The notes: generated from the letters alone by a model not told the origin. Counted from the stretch's first letter, positions 7,315 through 16,754 are shown. The stretch is 48,257 nucleotides of DNA from Spirulina subsalsa FACHB-351 (GCF_026130165.1 NZ_JAIHOM010000030.1:1-48257); one strand, 5' to 3'. Translations and numbers: made by a program.

Positions 7315-8751
7315 TTGGATCGACAATACCAGTCTCAAGGACATGATCCTCACCGTCGGATTGCTCAGTTGGAATACCAGCTAAACAGAGCGGATCAGAC
7401 GATTAGACGACTAAAACGTGAGAATGAGGAGCTTCGACAACAAATTAGTCGTGCTTCTCCCGGTTTTGTTCGTGATTCTGTTGGAAATTTAAGTCATATT
7501 GGCAGCCAGAAATATCAAGATCGACCTGATCAGAGTCAATATAGTGTTCCGAATAGGAATCAGATTTATTCTGATTCTCATTATGGAAAAATGCTTAAAT
7601 CTAAGCTGCAATTTATAGGAATTGTCTCCTTGATTGTGGCAATTTGTTCGATCATTGGTTTCTATTTGACTCGTCCAGATTCTTCGACCCCGCCCCCAGA
7701 ATCTGAATCTGGTATATCATCGGATTCATTAGGGAATGATTTAACTTCCCCATCCGATAATCGTTCCAATTCGGCAATTCCCACCCTTCCTTATAATCCA
7801 TTGAATCGTCAAAATCGTCCGTGGGTTTATAATGTAAGAAGACCGCCACAATTGACTTCTAATAATCAACTGACAGCGATTGTTCGAGATATCCAAACAT
7901 TAGTAGATCAGAAAGGGTTACCCACCCAAGATTTATCAATTACACTGATTGACGTTGAGAAATCGGCAGTTGCTGGTTATAATCCAAACCAATTAAGATA
8001 TCCGGCTAGTATTGTCAAGTTATTTTGGCTGACTGCCTTTTATAGTCAAGTAGCTAATGGTCAAATTCCTGATGCAGGTCAATATGTTCCAGACTTAGAA
8101 AAAATGATCCGTCAATCTGATAATGAAGCAGCCAGTCGTATTGTTGATTTAATTACTGGTACACAATCAGGTGTAGAATTGATCGGTGAGAATTATAAAA
8201 AATGGGAAGACAAGCGTTTCTCTCTCAATCAGTTTTTTCAATCTGCTGGGTATCAGGGAATTAACATAAGCCAGAAAACATTTCCTCTTCCCTATTTACA
8301 ATATTCTGAACCACAGGGTCGCGATTTACAAATACGTGGTCCTAGTCCTGAACGTCCTATTCGGAATAGCATTTCCACCGAGCAAGCCGCACGATTGATG
8401 TATGAAATTGTGACCGAGCAGGCGATTTCACGAGAATATAGTCGTGACATGAAGGGGTGGCTTGAACAAGATTTAGATCCCCGTAAATGGCAATCGATTG
8501 ATCCCCATCAGGGACATTTTAACCCGATTCGCGCTTTTTTCGGGGAGGGATTATATACGGGAAATAATATTATATTTTTGTCTAAAGCGGGTTGGACTTC
8601 TGGGACAAGAAAAGAGGTTGCCTATGTTAGTAATGGCAGAACAAGTTATATTTTGGCAGTTTTTGGGGAGAATAGTGCTTATTCTCAGGATGAAAAAATA
8701 TTTCCTGAAATTTCCCGTCTGGTTTTCCAACGCATGAATCAACTCAATTGA
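7315..8751 (+). CDS. Membrane-anchored class A beta-lactamase-like serine hydrolase
   Basis: The N-terminal part (1-95) carries a short coiled coil (about 15-45; RRIAQLEYQLNRADQTIRRL). One membrane segment (about 98-118) follows, then a Ser/Pro-rich linker, then a beta-lactamase/transpeptidase-like domain (about 185-478). Catalytic motifs are visible: SIVK (S232, K235), SDN at 268-270, and KAG at 424-426 in place of the usual KTG. The nucleophile and general-base positions are intact, so an active periplasmic acyl-serine enzyme on peptidoglycan or a related substrate is plausible. Resistance function cannot be inferred. TTG start chosen because GAGGG (7306-7310) lies 4 nt upstream and no ATG precedes the coiled coil. 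It lies between two kinases and is co-directional with the first. Confidence 0.82.
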   Translation: MDRQYQSQGHDPHRRIAQLEYQLNRADQTIRRLKRENEELRQQISRASPGFVRDSVGNLSHIGSQKYQDRPDQSQYSVPNRNQIYSDSHYGKMLKSKLQFIGIVSLIVAICSIIGFYLTRPDSSTPPPESESGISSDSLGNDLTSPSDNRSNSAIPTLPYNPLNRQNRPWVYNVRRPPQLTSNNQLTAIVRDIQTLVDQKGLPTQDLSITLIDVEKSAVAGYNPNQLRYPASIVKLFWLTAFYSQVANGQIPDAGQYVPDLEKMIRQSDNEAASRIVDLITGTQSGVELIGENYKKWEDKRFSLNQFFQSAGYQGINISQKTFPLPYLQYSEPQGRDLQIRGPSPERPIRNSISTEQAARLMYEIVTEQAISREYSRDMKGWLEQDLDPRKWQSIDPHQGHFNPIRAFFGEGLYTGNNIIFLSKAGWTSGTRKEVAYVSNGRTSYILAVFGENSAYSQDEKIFPEISRLVFQRMNQLN

Positions 8752-8775
8752 AATGAAAGGGAATGTTTGTTAGGG

Positions 8776-10542
8776 TTAGAGTTTGTCGCGATCGCGCACA
8801 ATCCAGACGTTCCGGCTATTATCCCATTGTAAGTACAACCGCAGGCGATCGCGCCCAGTATTACCATTTTTCATATCGTAGCGAAGCTGTGTGATCACAG
8901 TGGCTTGGTCGCCACTATTTTGGACAACTTGAGTCCGTTCAACCGCCACATGAGCTACTGTGTCCCACCAGTTTGTATAAGCACTATAATCATTTTGCAG
9001 GTGTTGCTGCCGGAAATTCGAGGATAGCCTAGACCACCCCTCACTGTAATTGCGACGATTAACTTGGGCGTAGTGATCACGTACCCCCTCATCCGGCGAA
9101 ATCCTAGCACTAGGATTCGGTCGGACTTCTTGGGCCGTGATCTGATTCATGGAATCCCCCGGATTGGGACTCGCTAAGGCACAGTAGGCATCGGGCTGTT
9201 GTTGTCCATATTGTCGCAATAACTCAACACAGCGATCGCGCCCCTCAAATTTCGCCACATACACTTGATAATAGGGCTGACCCGATAAGTTGCTATAGTC
9301 AGGAATCCAAAACTGCCCCGCACCATTATATCCGGCACTTCTCAATTCCCTCAGACGTTGTGCCATGTTGCTCTGTTCACGATAGGCAGAATCGGCTAAA
9401 AAGTAGAAGGTAGAAACTTGTGGAGTCGGTGGAGTTGTAACCGTTTCCGGTGGAGGAGTGGGATTCGGAGTCGTTTCCGGTGAGGGAGTGGGATTCGTAA
9501 CCGTTTCTGGGGGTGTCGGTGGTGGGGGGTCTGGGGTGCGAGGGGGACTCACCAAAACAAAACCTAAAACAGCACAGATTCCCACAATACCCCCCGTGAT
9601 CACCGCAGACTGCCACCCCGCCCCTTGACGCGACGGGGGAGAAGAGATCACCTCAGTTGGGGACTGGGACGGGATAGAGGGGGGGATAGAGGGGACAGTG
9701 GGGGGACTAGAGGGAATGGTCGGGGAAACGGTTTGTAGGGCTTGTTGCATCTCAGAAGCCAGTTTAAAGCGATCGCGAGGCAGATACTGTAAAGCGCGAT
9801 CCAAAACATTCGCAAAATGAGGATCAATATTTGGTACATAAGTTCGCCAAACAATCTCACTGGTTTGAGGATCCGTTAAATCGGGCGGCAATTTCCCCGT
9901 TAATAAACAAACAATCGTCAGGGCTAAACTATATAAATCACTGGAAAAGATCGGTCGTCCCGCCGCTTGTTCCGACGGCATAAAGCCCGGAGTCCCAATC
10001 ACAATCGAGGAGGTTGTACTTCCTCTAGAGTTAATATCTAGCCCCATAGTCTCTCGGACTGCGCCAAAGTCAATTAAAACGGGTTTTTGGTCAGACTGCC
10101 GCAAAATAATATTATCCGGTTTAATATCCCGATGAATAATCCCTTGATTGTGAATATAAGTGAGAACTGGGAGTAAATCCAATAAGATTTGACGCGCTTC
10201 CCCCTCCGTTGTTTTGACCAACTGATTGAGTGGAGTTCCTTCAATATACTCCTGCACCAGATAAAACTGACTCTCTTGCTCAAAATAGGCATAGAGTTGA
10301 GGAATTTGGCGGTGTTCCTTCCCCAGTTTTTCTAAAATAGCCGCCTCTTTTTGAAAACGGTCTTGCACCAGTTGATAAACTTGGGATTGATGAATGAGAG
10401 GTTTAAGTTGTTTGACGACACAAATGGGTTGGGATGGCATTTTAGTATCTTTGGCTAAAAACGTTTCACCAAAACCACCCCGACCTAATGTTCTCTCAAT
10501 TTGATAGCGATTATCTAAACAAAACGGAGGAGTCATATCCAT
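8776..10542 (-). CDS. Membrane-anchored Ser/Thr protein kinase (second paralogue)
   Basis: Kinase domain (about 12-270) with GGFGETF, K44 in CVVKQL, HRDIKPDN from 137, DFG at 158-160 and GTPGFMPSEQ. The core is strongly similar to the kinase at 5605-7230. A Pro-rich linker precedes one membrane segment (about 311-332) and then a Pro/Thr repeat. The C-terminal half would be periplasmic: residues about 378-455 could be SPOR-like (weak), and about 480-588 is a domain often seen at the C-terminus of cyanobacterial kinases (RDHYAQVNRRNYSEGW...WIVRDRDKL). A second ATG two codons downstream is possible. It is the last gene of the minus-strand receptor/vWA/tubulin series, 111 bp after the tubulin-like gene, and converges on the hydrolase. 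Confidence 0.9.
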   Translation of the reverse strand: MDMTPPFCLDNRYQIERTLGRGGFGETFLAKDTKMPSQPICVVKQLKPLIHQSQVYQLVQDRFQKEAAILEKLGKEHRQIPQLYAYFEQESQFYLVQEYIEGTPLNQLVKTTEGEARQILLDLLPVLTYIHNQGIIHRDIKPDNIILRQSDQKPVLIDFGAVRETMGLDINSRGSTTSSIVIGTPGFMPSEQAAGRPIFSSDLYSLALTIVCLLTGKLPPDLTDPQTSEIVWRTYVPNIDPHFANVLDRALQYLPRDRFKLASEMQQALQTVSPTIPSSPPTVPSIPPSIPSQSPTEVISSPPSRQGAGWQSAVITGGIVGICAVLGFVLVSPPRTPDPPPPTPPETVTNPTPSPETTPNPTPPPETVTTPPTPQVSTFYFLADSAYREQSNMAQRLRELRSAGYNGAGQFWIPDYSNLSGQPYYQVYVAKFEGRDRCVELLRQYGQQQPDAYCALASPNPGDSMNQITAQEVRPNPSARISPDEGVRDHYAQVNRRNYSEGWSRLSSNFRQQHLQNDYSAYTNWWDTVAHVAVERTQVVQNSGDQATVITQLRYDMKNGNTGRDRLRLYLQWDNSRNVWIVRDRDKL

Positions 10543-10570
10543 AATTTACCAATAATTACTAACCCAGTAA

Positions 10571-10606
10571 TTCGTAGGTTGGGTGAAGCGACAGCGCAAC
10601 CCAACA
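10571..10606. repeat. 36-bp extragenic palindromic repeat, copy A
   Basis: The core is GTTGGGT-N12-ACCCAAC-type inverted symmetry. A perfect 36-bp copy in opposite orientation lies at 20868-20903. This copy sits between the tubulin-like gene and the downstream kinase gene, so it could modulate readthrough. Confidence 0.7.
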
Positions 10607-10653
10607 AGTAACCCGTAATCACCCAAAACACGAAAAACCGGGTTTATTTACCA

Positions 10654-13600
10654 CTACTTTGTTAACTTTCCCCCACACTTAAAACAGAAATTAGACTCAA
10701 GGGGATTTTGCGCCCCACACTGAGTACAAAAAACGTGAATGAGGGATTTAGGTGTATCTTGAATGGGGGCTGTCTCAATGGGTGGCGCTGGGGGATCTAT
10801 CACTTCTCCTGCTGAAAGGCCGGGATTTAATTTGTAGGTTTGAATTAAATTCAAGATAATGAACGACTCCCGTTTATATTCTGGACTGTCCTTTCCTCCG
10901 TCCTTATCCAACTCAATCGCCCGTTGTTCTAAATAGTCTGTCAGTTGACTAAATAAAGCCTGTTTTTGATTGTCCGTTTCTGCACCCACCAGACGACTAT
11001 TGACTTGAGTTTGAATGGCTTCCCGATCGTCGCGACAAGCTTTAACTTCCAAAACTTGGGGCGCTTCTGCCCAACTGGAGGCAATGTCAACATTTTCTGC
11101 TCCGATGGCTGTTTGTTTCGTATAACGAACCACATTTTCCCCCGTGGTGCGATTTGTTTCTAAGCGTAAAATCCCTAAAGATCGGGCTTCTACTACTAAT
11201 TCATAGATTTTCACATCTTCAGGAAAAATATCCCAAAATGGCGGTTCTTTTTGAATATGAACGGGAATGGGTAAGTCTTTATATTCCCCCCGTTGTTGAG
11301 CGCGTTTTGCCAGAATAAATTCACTTTTCCAGTCTTGGTAAGACTGGCGCAATTCTTTCATTCCATCAATACAACGCAGAGAAAAACCGCCAGTTTCTTG
11401 GACAAAAACAATGCGATGGCGTTCAACGTCTCCGAGGGGTTTGATATCATCATCATTGCCCACAAATTCTTTAATTTTAGGTAACAGTTTTTGGGCAGCT
11501 GGATCAGGGGTGTTCCGTCCTCCGAGTAGGGCAACGTTGGTATTGAGGGCAGGGGTAAATCCGGCATCTTGTCCCCCTAAAACGGCTTTATCCATCAAAA
11601 TTAGGGGCTTCGATTTGTTGTAAGCTATGCGAATATTGTTGATGATTTCTTGGTCATCGTTGTATTTTTTCAACAGGCGATCGCACGCGGCTAAGTCTTG
11701 CTGCATTTTACTCCCCGCTGGGGCGTTCAGAATCACCTGTTTGGTGCGATCGCCAATCATTTCCCGAATATCCTCATCTTGCACATCGGGAATCTCGATT
11801 AAATCCAACAAACGCATAATTTCATCCGCCCGACGGGTTGCCTTCCACAGGGGGCTTAACTGTTGTAAAATATCCCCCGAAAGGGTACTACATAACCCAT
11901 CCATCCCCAATTCATAGGCCGTTTTGCTCCCTTGAGTAGCCCCCGCATGGCGTTCAATAAAGTCCTGATAGAGTCCGTTTAATTCCTGACGATCAAAGAG
12001 TTTAATCCCGTTAATTTGTAGGGCATCAGCACGATCCGCTTGCCGATCAGCCTCTTCTTGGAAAAAGTCCCGCAGGGTGGTTAAACGCTGTTGCAAACGA
12101 TTAAAACGACGTTCTAATCCCGTTAAATGGTCTTGCAAACGAGCCAGCACTTCCCGCGCTAATGCCCTTGTTTTTCGTTGAATTTTTGCCACAAAATACC
12201 CCTCTAATCCCGTTAAAGCCCCTTGACAAAATTCCTCCATTTTGCTTTGTTTGGAGATGCCAAATTTATCTTTAAATTCGTTAAGATCGGCGAGGGCTTT
12301 TTCATACTGCTGTTGACTTTTAATCTCATTGGGCTGCCAAATTCGCTCCTCTTGGTTGCGGAATTTTTCGCTTAAATCTGTAAAAATTTGGCGGGTGGTC
12401 AAAAGGAACGATTCCGCAAATTTAGGCCCTTGGGTGCGGTCTTCTAAAATGCGATATAGTTCCTCTTCTAACACTTGGCGACCGCGTACAATGGCTTGAT
12501 CTCGGTTATCATACATTCGTCCCCAAAAGTCCCCATGTAAGCGTTCATCTGGGCTTAATTCCCGGAAATGATCTCGCTCATATTCGTCCACTTTGGGCTT
12601 TAAATAACCATTTAAAAAGTTTAAAATTTTACCCCGTTCCGCCGCTAAAACATTGACCCCTTGCTGGGTACATTGTAGCCAGTTTTCGTTAATAATTTCT
12701 TGACGAATTTGATTGATCCATTCTGCAATAACAGTTAGGTAGGGGCGATCTTGGGCGGCGGATAAATCGGTGATTAATTCAATCTCACTGAGGCGCAAAC
12801 GTTTAAGGATATCCCCTCGTACAAAGTCTAACATTTGGGGAGGTAAAAGGGCTTGTTCATTCTGCCACCAGCCGATAAAGTCTTGAGCTAAACGAGAGGA
12901 TAAAGACCCGCGAATATGAGCAATGGGAATTTCAATAGTAGACAGTCCAAAACTCATAAAGTTTTTCGGATAGCCCCGCCCTCCCGGATCCGCTTGCGCC
13001 CAAGCCCCTTTAATGTTATCCCGAATTGAGCGCTTGTGGGGGGAGAATTCACTGGTTAAATCTAAGAAGATATTTTGGGCAATAATTTCTCGAATTTGAG
13101 CCAGTTTAAAATCACTTTCTCCGTTTTTTGTTCCCACTAAGTAGGTAAAATCAAAGGGGGGTAATTTACTACGCACTTCATCACTAAGTTGGCGACTAAA
13201 TTGGGCGACATACTCGGTGCGATAGTCGGCAAAATAGCTAAATTCCATCATCGCAGCGTACCCATTGGCTAAAACGCGATCGCCAACACTAATTCCGGCA
13301 AAGGCACTGGGCATGGGAACAATAGCCGTGACAATGGGGCTACTTTCCCCTTTGAGCCAATTGCGGATACAATAGCCCAGATCCAGAATCATACCGCTCC
13401 CTGTTCCCCCGGATAAAGACCCGGTGAGAAATACATTAATCCCACTGGTATTGACTTTAATGCCGTAACGATCTTGCATAAAGTTTTCATGGCCTTTTGT
13501 GCGTCGTACTGCCTCTAAAAACTTGCTTTGAATTTCGGCATAATTGCAAAATAACGCAAAACGACCACAGGCGCGAATTTGTCCCGCACCTGCTTCTAGG

Positions 13601-13929
13601 GAACTAATATTTCGTTCTAATTCGGAGGGAAACCAGGAGTTAATCCAAGGGAAATTACTCATATCTGATACGATATCTCGGACGACTTTTCCACTGACTC
13701 GCGCCCAGTGTTTTTCGTTGTCTTTAAAGGGGCTTCCGGCGGCTTCTGGTTCGGTGATTTTATAATCTTTATCGGTGTCTACTAAGAGGAAACTAATAAT
13801 GGGAAAGTTTTTTAGGTTGCCGTAGGTTTCTTCAACTAAACGGCGGACTCTGGCGGCTACTTCTGCCCCAGTTCCCCCAATGCCAATAATGACGGTGGGA
13901 ACCATTGATTTTTCTTCAACTGCGACCAT
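10654..13929 (-). CDS. Tubulin-like GTPase (Tubulin_2 family) with C-terminal zinc ribbon
   Basis: 1091 aa, much longer than FtsZ or tubulin. The N-terminal third carries a Rossmann-type GTP-binding fold: GIGGTGAEV (16-24), FLLVDTDKD (47-54), GAGQIRACGR (114-123) and the tubulin/FtsZ signature SGGTGSGM (173-180). The middle (about 350-800) is predicted helical and Gln/Glu-rich. The last 25 residues are a four-cysteine ribbon (C1068, C1071, C1082, C1085). It matches the bacterial 'tubulin-like' family, for which I know no established function. ATG start with AGGAG 6 nt upstream. It belongs to a minus-strand series after the receptor and vWA genes and before a kinase. A 155-bp MITE lies 28 bp upstream. 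Whether it polymerises cannot be told from sequence. Confidence 0.85.
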   Translation of the reverse strand: MVAVEEKSMVPTVIIGIGGTGAEVAARVRRLVEETYGNLKNFPIISFLLVDTDKDYKITEPEAAGSPFKDNEKHWARVSGKVVRDIVSDMSNFPWINSWFPSELERNISSLEAGAGQIRACGRFALFCNYAEIQSKFLEAVRRTKGHENFMQDRYGIKVNTSGINVFLTGSLSGGTGSGMILDLGYCIRNWLKGESSPIVTAIVPMPSAFAGISVGDRVLANGYAAMMEFSYFADYRTEYVAQFSRQLSDEVRSKLPPFDFTYLVGTKNGESDFKLAQIREIIAQNIFLDLTSEFSPHKRSIRDNIKGAWAQADPGGRGYPKNFMSFGLSTIEIPIAHIRGSLSSRLAQDFIGWWQNEQALLPPQMLDFVRGDILKRLRLSEIELITDLSAAQDRPYLTVIAEWINQIRQEIINENWLQCTQQGVNVLAAERGKILNFLNGYLKPKVDEYERDHFRELSPDERLHGDFWGRMYDNRDQAIVRGRQVLEEELYRILEDRTQGPKFAESFLLTTRQIFTDLSEKFRNQEERIWQPNEIKSQQQYEKALADLNEFKDKFGISKQSKMEEFCQGALTGLEGYFVAKIQRKTRALAREVLARLQDHLTGLERRFNRLQQRLTTLRDFFQEEADRQADRADALQINGIKLFDRQELNGLYQDFIERHAGATQGSKTAYELGMDGLCSTLSGDILQQLSPLWKATRRADEIMRLLDLIEIPDVQDEDIREMIGDRTKQVILNAPAGSKMQQDLAACDRLLKKYNDDQEIINNIRIAYNKSKPLILMDKAVLGGQDAGFTPALNTNVALLGGRNTPDPAAQKLLPKIKEFVGNDDDIKPLGDVERHRIVFVQETGGFSLRCIDGMKELRQSYQDWKSEFILAKRAQQRGEYKDLPIPVHIQKEPPFWDIFPEDVKIYELVVEARSLGILRLETNRTTGENVVRYTKQTAIGAENVDIASSWAEAPQVLEVKACRDDREAIQTQVNSRLVGAETDNQKQALFSQLTDYLEQRAIELDKDGGKDSPEYKRESFIILNLIQTYKLNPGLSAGEVIDPPAPPIETAPIQDTPKSLIHVFCTQCGAQNPLESNFCFKCGGKLTK

Positions 13930-13956
13930 AGGATTCTCCTGTTGAATTAGAGGGTA

Positions 13957-14111
13957 TATAGCGTTTCCAAATCATTGATCAACTCTCAAAGAAGTTTCTC
14001 CTAATACTTCAATCTCCTTGTGACCCTTGTATACTGTTTTCTTTGCTTTCCCTATTCCCTGTTCCCTTGGCTTTCCCTTATGGACGACAAAACTCACATG
14101 GAAACGCTATA
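13957..14111. mobile_element. 155-bp MITE with 13-bp perfect terminal inverted repeats
   Basis: TATAGCGTTTCCA (13957-13969) and TGGAAACGCTATA (14099-14111) are perfect inverted repeats bounding a non-coding interior. The element fills nearly the whole gap between the vWA and tubulin-like genes. The ends begin with TA; no clear flanking duplication beyond that is visible. Confidence 0.7.
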
Positions 14112-14123
14112 AAACGATTCAAT

Positions 14124-15041
14124 TTAACACCCTGAAAAGAAAGGCAAAGCGAGGTCTAAAAGATTAGAAATTTTCCACAAAATTCCGGGAGTGGCAGCCG
14201 TCCAAAAGAAGGCATTTCCCAAGGCTAATTGACCGGAAGTATTCATTTTAAATTTGAACAAATCCTGAAATATCCAACGGTCTAAGGGCATGACTAGGAG
14301 CCACATTAAGGCGACCCAAGCACAAGCCAGCCAGAGTAAAATCCACTTGAGATTCGTATTAATATGGGCAAAGAGGCGATCGCGAAATAACAGATCCAGT
14401 TGGCTGGCTTCCCCTTGTCCCAAGTAAATGCCCCGTGTCACTAAACTGGCAGCTTGTAAGGCGGGTGCTTCTGCCCCCACGACAACGGCGTTAATTCTCA
14501 CATTATGGCGCAGGGCTTCCCCCACGGCACTAGGACTCACCTCCCCTTGTCCATCGGTGACTAATAACAATTCTCGACAGCCTTGTTCAATTTGGGCTAA
14601 TCGCTCTGTGGTGCCTTGAATGGCTAAACTTAAATTGGTACTATTGGGGAGAATTTGCTGATCAATACCGGGGGTCTTTAAGGCTTGATTTAACTCTTGT
14701 TTGACTTGCTGACTATTGCCATTAAAAGACCCCGTTAAAGGTTTTAGTAATCCGCCAAAGCCAAAGACTTGAACTTGATTGGGACGACGCAAGATCCCCG
14801 AGGCATTTTGTTCAAGATAAGCCTCTACTGCTTGGACTTCTTGATTCATAATACTACCCGGTTCGTTAAATTCTGAGCTGTAGGTGCTGTAACTTAAGTC
14901 CAAGGCAATGGCTACATTGACTTGGGGACGACCTAAACCGAATAACCAAAATAGGGCAGCTAAAACCAGAAATCCTCCCAGAAAGAGCAAGGGGATTTGA
15001 AAAAGGGGATATTGCCACAACGGACGACGAGAAAAACTCAC
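14124..15041 (-). CDS. Membrane vWA-domain protein
   Basis: 305 aa. One membrane segment (about 14-35), a von Willebrand A domain (about 42-222) and a second membrane segment (about 232-252), followed by a short C-terminal tail. The MIDAS metal site is complete: D48-x-S50-x-S52, T135 (NSTNLS) and D163 (LLLVTDGQGE). The layout resembles BatA/BatB-type proteins, with the vWA domain between two membrane spans. vWA domains bind protein partners through Mg2+. The neighbours suggest a bridge between the receptor encoded upstream (78-bp gap) and the cytoplasmic tubulin-like GTPase (inference). GTG start at 15041 without a strong ribosome binding site. Confidence 0.82.
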   Translation of the reverse strand: MSFSRRPLWQYPLFQIPLLFLGGFLVLAALFWLFGLGRPQVNVAIALDLSYSTYSSEFNEPGSIMNQEVQAVEAYLEQNASGILRRPNQVQVFGFGGLLKPLTGSFNGNSQQVKQELNQALKTPGIDQQILPNSTNLSLAIQGTTERLAQIEQGCRELLLVTDGQGEVSPSAVGEALRHNVRINAVVVGAEAPALQAASLVTRGIYLGQGEASQLDLLFRDRLFAHINTNLKWILLWLACAWVALMWLLVMPLDRWIFQDLFKFKMNTSGQLALGNAFFWTAATPGILWKISNLLDLALPFFSGC

Positions 15042-15119
15042 GAGATTAAATGGGGTTTAAATAGGGCGAATTTTAGGGGGAGGGCAATGGGTTGATCCGG
15101 GGAATTTCTCCCCTGTGAA

Positions 15120-16754
15120 CTAAGGTAACGGATCAAATTGATAATTACTGCCGGGGGGGCCTTGGGGACCTTCAACGGCAATGACTAGGGGGACTGCTTG
15201 GAAAATACTAAAGTCTGTATTCGTGCCTACAATCATGACTCCTTGTTCTAATTTTTGTTGGATGGCGACTCGATTGGGATTGGCGACAACGGCGGAGATT
15301 AAAGCTTGGGTGGCATCATAGGCGGCCGCGGTGCGCCAACTGACTCGACCTTTCCACATTTGATAGGCTTTTTGGGAAAAACTATCGGCACTTTGGAAAC
15401 TCCAAGGAACCGCTAAAACTAATCCAGCAACGGCTTCCCCACTGTTTACTAAAATGTTAGGACTATAGAGTTCATCGCCTCCCACAATGGTTAAGGGGTT
15501 GTTTTGGGCAGCGTTGGCTTGAATTAATTCAGTGGCGAGGTCTAAATAGTCTTTACTGAGGGCGAGAAAAATGGCGTTGGCTCCTTGATCTTGGGCTTGG
15601 GCTAAGGCAGTTTCCACCTCAAATCCCGGTTGTGCCACGTCCACCGCTTGCACCAGACGACCATTATTCAGTTGAATGGCCGTCGTTAGGGCTTGTTGCA
15701 CCCCCATGCCATAGCGACTATCTCCGTTATAAAAAATCACCCCAGCGAGGGAATCCACCTCACTCTGAGTATATTGGGTGAGGGTAGTGGCTAGGGCTTT
15801 TAAGTAACTTTTGAGTAGGTTTTCATTGCCTTGATCTAAGGGAATGGTTTTCAGGAGCGATCGCCCGGCACTTTCGGTAACATCGGCATTAATGGGGGCA
15901 ATGACAGGCATGGGCGCGCTAGCATAACGCTGAATCGCCGCTTCCGTTTCCGGCCCCACCCCATGCCCTAAAACCCCTAACACAGAGGGGGCTTGAATCA
16001 AATCATCGGCTAAGGTCGTCGTGGGTGAACTACTGGATTCGTTGGCGATCGCAATTTCCAACAATCGTCCCGGCAATTGGGGATTTTGATTATACTCCTC
16101 CTGAGCTAAACCTACCCCCCGTAACACTTCCAGGGCCGCGTTCGGATTGCTCCCCAAGGGAATCACCACCGTTAAGGTGAGGGGATTTCCCGCTTTTCTC
16201 GCCCGAGCATTATTGAGATAAATTTTACTTTCAGGATCATGGGCTTGTTCTTGGGCGGCCTGTTCGTACTGTTCAATGGCTCCCTCCCAATCTTTAGCCG
16301 CAAACGCTTGGGCTGCACTTTCCTTGGTTGGGGTAGAATTGAGCAGAATCTTTTCCCCTTGACTAATCCCTTGGGCATTACGCGCTTGTTGACTGATGAA
16401 GGAATCCGCCTCACCGTTCTCAGAATTCGCAACAGGTGTTCTCTCTCGGGTCAAGACCTGATAGCCCAGAAAACCCCCTCCGGTCAATAGTAAGACCCCC
16501 AAAAGGGCAATCACCAGAGGGAGGATCTTATTTTGGGGAGAGTTTGGAGTAGGGGGTGGAGAAACAGTCGTCGTCGAGGTCGGGCTACTTCCTTGGATTT
16601 TCGTTTTCCCCGCAGACATAGCCTCTTTGGGCAAGCCGCAAATTAAACAAAACGGACCATTATTCACATAGGGTTCATGCTCACCAGACCCTTGATAGGA
16701 GGGGTCATTATTCTTGGGTATGCCATCACATTGCCATTCGCCTTGAGGACTCAC
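15120..16754 (-). CDS. Membrane-tethered type 1 periplasmic-binding-protein-like receptor with N-terminal zinc-binding segment
   Basis: 544 aa. The cytoplasmic N-terminus has C9 and a CLIC pair (C36, C39) that look like a small zinc site. A Ser/Thr/Pro linker, one membrane segment (about 77-99) and a single TPR-like hairpin (about 145-185; AFAAKDWEGAIEQYEQAA) follow. The rest (about 190-544) is a LivJ/branched-chain-amino-acid-like ligand-binding domain (GVGLAQEEYNQ, VLGVLGHG, VIFYNGDSRYGMGVQQAL, VGGDELYS). No ABC permease or ATPase gene is adjacent, so it is more likely a sensor than a transport component (inference). GTG start with GGAGG 6 nt upstream. It is the first gene of the minus-strand series; 16755-16872 upstream should hold its promoter. 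Confidence 0.82.
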   Translation of the reverse strand: MSPQGEWQCDGIPKNNDPSYQGSGEHEPYVNNGPFCLICGLPKEAMSAGKTKIQGSSPTSTTTVSPPPTPNSPQNKILPLVIALLGVLLLTGGGFLGYQVLTRERTPVANSENGEADSFISQQARNAQGISQGEKILLNSTPTKESAAQAFAAKDWEGAIEQYEQAAQEQAHDPESKIYLNNARARKAGNPLTLTVVIPLGSNPNAALEVLRGVGLAQEEYNQNPQLPGRLLEIAIANESSSSPTTTLADDLIQAPSVLGVLGHGVGPETEAAIQRYASAPMPVIAPINADVTESAGRSLLKTIPLDQGNENLLKSYLKALATTLTQYTQSEVDSLAGVIFYNGDSRYGMGVQQALTTAIQLNNGRLVQAVDVAQPGFEVETALAQAQDQGANAIFLALSKDYLDLATELIQANAAQNNPLTIVGGDELYSPNILVNSGEAVAGLVLAVPWSFQSADSFSQKAYQMWKGRVSWRTAAAYDATQALISAVVANPNRVAIQQKLEQGVMIVGTNTDFSIFQAVPLVIAVEGPQGPPGSNYQFDPLP

